NCBI GenBank assembly: GCA_907164885.2
Contig: OU015495.1
Location: forward strand, 103,080,622 to 103,144,621
Reading direction: 5' to 3'
DNA: 64,000 nucleotides
DNA from: Dolomedes plantarius
Taxonomy: Eukaryota > Arthropoda > Arachnida > Araneae > Dolomedidae
The stretch's first letter is position 1. Each line of letters starts with the position of its first letter. This document shows, in pieces, positions 59,592-64,000 of the stretch. The position numbers were made by a program, and so were the translations under genes. The notes under the pieces were generated by a model. It was given only the letters and a program-made list of their open reading frames with translations. It was not told where the DNA came from and did no database searches.

Positions 59592-60980
59592 TGTACTGAA
59601 GAAAACCAAGTTCAGGCAAGAAATACGCTTTAATGTCCTCCTATCATGGATGAAACGACAACACAAGGTACTAAGCTATGGCCTTCCTTTGAACAGTTTT
59701 CAGCCCTCTGTTTTATTTTTCAGAAGAAGGAATACAGGTCTCTCCAGTTGGAATCTGACTTTCGCTTTTTTAATCATTGTTTATACAATCAGACAAACTC
59801 CGTTTAGACCTTCTCCTTGTCTAGTGGCAAATAAGTTCACGCGTGAAAATTTTATAAATTGTGCAAATAGTGACCCATCTACAAATAAGCCTAGCAAACT
59901 ACATTCTGATGATTTTAATAAATTTTTAACATTTTCATTTTCTTTATATGGTTCAGATTTGTACATTCCCTAGAATTCACTTACTTTGACTCGTGCAAAA
60001 AATTTTCCTGTGCACTCGTCTTTGAAAAAAGGTTTAATGAGCAAAGTTTCATTGATTCTAGTAAATATCTTAATGCCTGAACCGTATGTGAAATTTAAAT
60101 AGATAATGACCTTGTATTGTGAAAACTTGTTGTTCTTTTTATTAGACATGATCCTTTGACATATGTTCTTAGACACTTAAGACAATCGGCAAAAACAAGT
60201 TTTGGAGTCTCCAGGTTTTCCATTCTCACTGTTGATTTTTGACTCATTAGCGGAGAAATTTTGAAATTTTTTTTTCAGATTTCTGAATCCAAAATTTCAA
60301 AGAAAGATGGCTGTAATGATTCTTTTCTGATGGCTATATTTTTTTAGAATTTTACGGACGTAAATCCTTAGGTGCAGCTTTGATGATAGTTATACGCTAG
60401 AAATTCTTCAATATTTACCGAAAAAGATATTCCTTAAAAAATTAAAAAATAAACCTTTAAAATAAAATCTTTAAAAGGAATTTTTATAGATTTAAATTAA
60501 ATTTTTCACGTGAAACATAAAAAAAGGAATACTAGAAATAGCTCAACAAAAATATAAAGTCTGTAGCTTTGCATACTTTTCCCTTTTTCTCAACTCAAAA
60601 AATTTAATTTTGTTAAAAACATGACTGGTTAATTCAGTGCGTGGAACTTCGACCGGGTATGAAGATAATGTTAGGTTTCAGTTAATTCTCCGGAAATGTG
60701 CTAGCTGTTCCCTCATGTAGATATATGTAAATAAGTTTGTAGTTTATTGTAATAAAGTGATTGGATTTGAACATGTGGGTACGGTATTTTCTACGCTGCG
60801 GTAGCAATGAGATATCCTGGGTATAGAATGTAAGTGTGGTAAAAAGAACCTTTAAGTTTCACATACGTGTTAACCTATAGGAGAGTTGTACAGTACTTTA
60901 TATAATTTTGTAAATGAAGCGAGGTTTCTCTACAATGAACCAACATATAGATAAGATGTCACAACATTAGCCATCCCTGT
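59592..60980. other. AT-rich DNA; nothing secure
   Basis: The 107-aa frame at 59650-59973 has no domain. Positions 60610-60900 are somewhat more complex but no LTR or coding signal could be established. Confidence 0.35.
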
Positions 60981-60989
60981 AGAACAAGC

Positions 60990-61040
60990 GTGTCAAACGG
61001 CTGACATGGGCCAAATAAACAAGGTTTAAGATCATATGGG
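60990..61040. mobile_element. Possible truncated hAT fragment
   Basis: AGCGTGTCAAACGGCTGACA and ATATGGGCCGCAATATA resemble common hAT-MITE end blocks (GTGTCAAAC ... GGGCCGCA). The rest would have been replaced by the microsatellite to the right. Confidence 0.3.
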
Positions 61041-61045
61041 CCGCA

Positions 61046-61073
61046 ATATATATACATATATACATACATACAC

Positions 61074-61149
<76 letters not shown>

Positions 61150-61225
61150 ATATATGTATATATATGTATATATATGCATGTATACACACACATATATACA
61201 TATATACATACATACATACTTACTT

Positions 61226-61284
<59 letters not shown>
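61046..61284. repeat. (TA)n/(GT)n/(CA)n mosaic microsatellite
   Basis: Alternating purine-pyrimidine tract. It contains an imperfect inverted arrangement (ATATGTGTGTG...CACACACATATA). Many overlapping ORFs here are artefacts. Confidence 0.95.
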
Positions 61285-61287
<3 letters not shown>

Positions 61288-61593
61288 TGGACGCTCGTTA
61301 ATTCGAACTCAAAGGTTCTCAGGAAATTGTTCGAATTATTCGATGTTAAGTGAAAATATGTAACTTTAAAAGTGTATCACTGAAGAAGGAAAATCTCCTT
61401 GTATCTATAACCCCGAAACTATATTATACTATATTATCTAAAATTAAACATATTAAAAAGCAATACAGGCTTACCTTAATCAGAAAACGACGCAGAAGAT
61501 ATGCAGTAGAAAGTAAACTTTAATAAAAAATATGAATTACACTTTTGGGAAAAACTGTAAAATGGATGTTTGGTTTTGTTTATGATGCCTACA

Positions 61594-63219
61594 TTATTCA
61601 GCCAGCTTCTCGATTTGAAGTAAACATTTCAATTCATTTTCAGAGGAAGGTTCCATCTGAATAAATGTTTTCAGAGTTTTTATAGTCCATTATGGCTTGA
61701 TCATTAGGGCAGTCTCTGCATTCTCTTCTGATTTCGTTAAGGTATATTCTATTTCATCTTCTCGGATAGTTTTTATTATGTCATCGTCGTTCAGTTTTCC
61801 ACAGACTTCCACGTCTTCATCTACCCTTACATAATCAGAAAAAATAACGTTATCGCAGTTAAATTTTTTGAGTTCATGAAAATCTGTATCAATATCGTTA
61901 CATTTTTCGATAGGATTGTTCTCTTCAGCGTGCATGAATTAAGCAGGGTGAAAGCAATTACTAATTTTTCTTTCTTTAACATCATCTCATGCGGCGCATA
62001 AATCATTTATAGCTGTCAGCAGAGTAATGTCGTAATTTTCGCCACAATCTAAAGAAAAATTGATTTTTTTTAAGAGTCTGTAAAGATAATTTGTTTTAAG
62101 ATTCTGGATGATTCCTTGATCCAATAGCACCCTTTACATGTACGCTCTTTCGCGAGTTCTTGGAGCGTACGGGATTGCGCGAGGGAAAACTTGCAGTACG
62201 CTCCAGAGCAGATTTCCTTTCCTCTCCGGCACCTTCACACGTGCACTCAATCGCAGGGGATTGTGGATTCACGCGAGAAGAGCTTACGTGTGAAGGGCGC
62301 TATTGCTTATAGCTTCGCAGTTGTGTTTGGTGGCAAATTTTCAACCTGTATGGAACTCAGTTCTGGAAGGTTATTGTGGCAGGTTGCGTTATCCACAAAT
62401 TAGAGAATTTTACGCTTTCGCATCGAAAACTGCTTATCTTTTCCTTTTAACCAGTTACTGAAGATGTCTTGTGTCATCCATGCTTTTGTATTGGATGCTT
62501 AACCAACTGGCAGTGTTTTAATTTCTTTAAGACTTCGTGGATTCTTGGACTTTCCAGTCACTAGCAATTTAAGCTTTTCGCTCCCATCCATATTAGCACA
62601 AACTAAAGCTGTAATCCTCTCTTTACTGCTTTTACCTCCTACGCAAGCATAAAAGCTCCTTTAAAATGTAATGTCTTGTTTGGCAGGAGTTTATAATAAA
62701 ATGCAGTTTCGTCCACATTAAAAATATCTTTCGGCAGATAAGTAGAGAAAAGCCCTATCAGTTTCTTACCGAAATTAGTGCATACGTCTTTGTTTACATC
62801 AGAGCTTTGGCCACATACAGTTTGATAAGAAATATTGTGCCTTGACTTAAATCGAAAAAGCCGAATGCACTGCATTTAAAATCTTCAACACCCATTCGAC
62901 TTGCCAATTCACCAGCCTTCGTCTGCACTAGGGGTCCATTTATCGGAAAATTTCGAGATCTAACATCCTGGAATTATAGCAGTAGAGCTTTTTCTAGATC
63001 TTCTTGGGATGCATTTCTCATGCGTTTCCTTCCTCTAGTAAATTTTGATTTTTCCCATGAATCTAAAATTGACTCCTTGTTTTTCAAATGACAAGGTATT
63101 TTTTTTTTAATTTCATAGTCAGCTGCTAACTTTGTTGTACATTCGCCATTCTCTACTTTCTTTAAAATGTCTACCTTTGTCTCCAAAGTTAGGGATTTGT
63201 ACTTTCCACGTGTAGACAT
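61594..63219 (-). pseudogene. Pogo/Tigger-type (CENP-B-like) transposase, broken and MITE-interrupted
   Basis: ATG 63219 begins MSTRGKYKSLTLETKVDILK, with the HTH (psq/CENP-B N-type) through KLAADYEI. A TAA near 62971 is followed in the same register by NGPLVQTKAGELASRMG (CENP-B HTH 2). A frameshift near 62870 leads to FRFKSRHNISY, the first catalytic Asp in IFNVDETAFYYKLLP, further stops and small shifts, then VDNATCHN (second Asp) and NLPPNTTAKL. The frame is cut by the MITE and resumes at LDQGI, holding the third Asp about 31 residues after the second. A Glu/Asp-rich tail follows to TAA at 61594. Domain order is complete, so this was a full gene, now inactive. The ORFs at 62974-63219, 62639-62875 and 61690-61935 are its surviving pieces. 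Confidence 0.92.
62127..62300. mobile_element. 174-bp MITE nested in the pogo transposase
   Basis: GCACCCTTTACATGTACGCT at 62127 is mirrored by AGCTTACGTGTGAAGGGCGC ending at 62300, with TA at 62125-62126 and 62301-62302. GC content is much higher than in the host element. Removing it with one TA rejoins the transposase frame between KL*AI and LDQG. Confidence 0.85.
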
Positions 63220-63702
63220 CCTGAATTTTTACACGTTCACACCACACACTGGGGAAATAAAACTAGATCACATTAACTCGTCTGCACTGCAGGCATAACT
63301 GACGTAGCTTCATAGAACCTGTAGTAAAGACTGGTTTTTCTGAAATTCTAAGAAAATCGATGCAAATAACAAAAAATCGCTTTGTCCGTTAAGCACTGAT
63401 AAGAAGGACAATAGCCACTAACGTTTAGCGGAAATGCAATAGTCTAGGAATGCAGGCATGTGCCTCTTTACACCGAAAAGAAATACAGATGATTTTGACA
63501 CACAAAATAATAAATACAGTGTGTATTTTCTTATTTTTTTGTCAAATTTTTAGTTTGAATTAACCGAAGTGATAAAAATTTAGTTCGAATTAATGAGATA
63601 TTTTTAACATTAATTCCAATACAAGTTTTTAGTGACCTTTGGTTTAGTTCGAATTAACCGAAAGTTCGATTTAACCGAGTTCTAATTAATGAGCGTCCAC
63701 TG

Positions 63703-63983
<281 letters not shown>

Positions 63984-64000
63984 GTTTTTAAAAATTTAAA

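Larger units (their letters stand above)
61285..63702 (-). mobile_element. Pogo/Tigger DNA transposon, full length, inserted in a TA array
   Basis: The ends CAGTGGACGCTCGTTAATTC and (rc) CAGTGGACGCTCATTAATTA match over about 26 bp with two differences, and TA flanks both (61283-61284, 63703-63704). The 2418-bp element encodes a minus-strand transposase (63219-61594). Subterminal GTTCGAATTAA repeats occur several times at the right end (63560-63690). A smaller MITE (62127-62300) has inserted into its coding region. Confidence 0.93.

Noticed and set aside
59650..59973. 107-aa plus-strand ORF as a gene
   Set aside because: AT-rich composition, no domain and no conserved pattern.

Overview
This window reads as a gene-poor, AT-rich stretch of an animal nuclear genome. 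The most likely source is a chelicerate, probably a spider. The reasons are several decayed Tc1/mariner transposases, pogo/Tigger DNA, Helitrons with conserved ends, hAT-type MITEs, tRNA-derived SINEs and long (TA)n/(GT)n microsatellites, with no bacterial-type gene packing. The spider assignment rests on remembered similarity of the transposase families and was not tested. No intact host gene is visible. The only candidate for real host coding sequence is one signal-peptide exon at 28338-28510 (+).

Layout. 1-12 kb: AT-rich DNA with a mariner-type MITE that keeps a helix-turn-helix ORF (500-1291), a pogo-type MITE (8517-8849), a probable inverted-repeat element (5519-6281) and a 1-kb element with short terminal inverted repeats (10504-11518). 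12-19 kb: a full-length but nonsense-riddled Tc1 element (12117-13606), a long-TIR mariner derivative (13779-14719) and two Helitrons (15903-16494 and 17697-18911; the second has a helicase C-terminus and two 5' ends). 20-28 kb: a large fold-back palindrome (20767-21395), a second long-TIR mariner derivative (21640-22394), a SINE (24538-24780) and a Helitron split by a Tc1-like element (25579-27458). 28-42 kb: the candidate exon; three related GC-richer modules at about 31.0, 38.25 and 41.45 kb that carry CRE-like sites; three SINEs; a minus-strand Helitron (35636-36658); and a 471-bp tandem duplication (38906-39857).

44-64 kb: two hAT MITEs with perfect 8-bp target duplications (44619-45091, 47849-48220), a TTAA-flanked MITE, degenerate tandem repeats, a recent duplication, a GC-richer block at 53.2-54.0 kb, a pogo MITE with a partly duplicated end, a SINE, a cluster of TA-targeting elements embedded in (TA)n arrays (55.9-57.6 kb) and a pogo/Tigger element (61285-63702). 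The transposase of that last element is interrupted by a smaller MITE beside its third catalytic motif.

The DNA does not encode a pathway. It records layered transposition, and nested insertions, TSDs and (TA)n target sites give a relative order of events. The parts not explained by transposons are the CRE-like module trio, several GC-richer low-repeat islands that could be regulatory, and the isolated signal-peptide exon.
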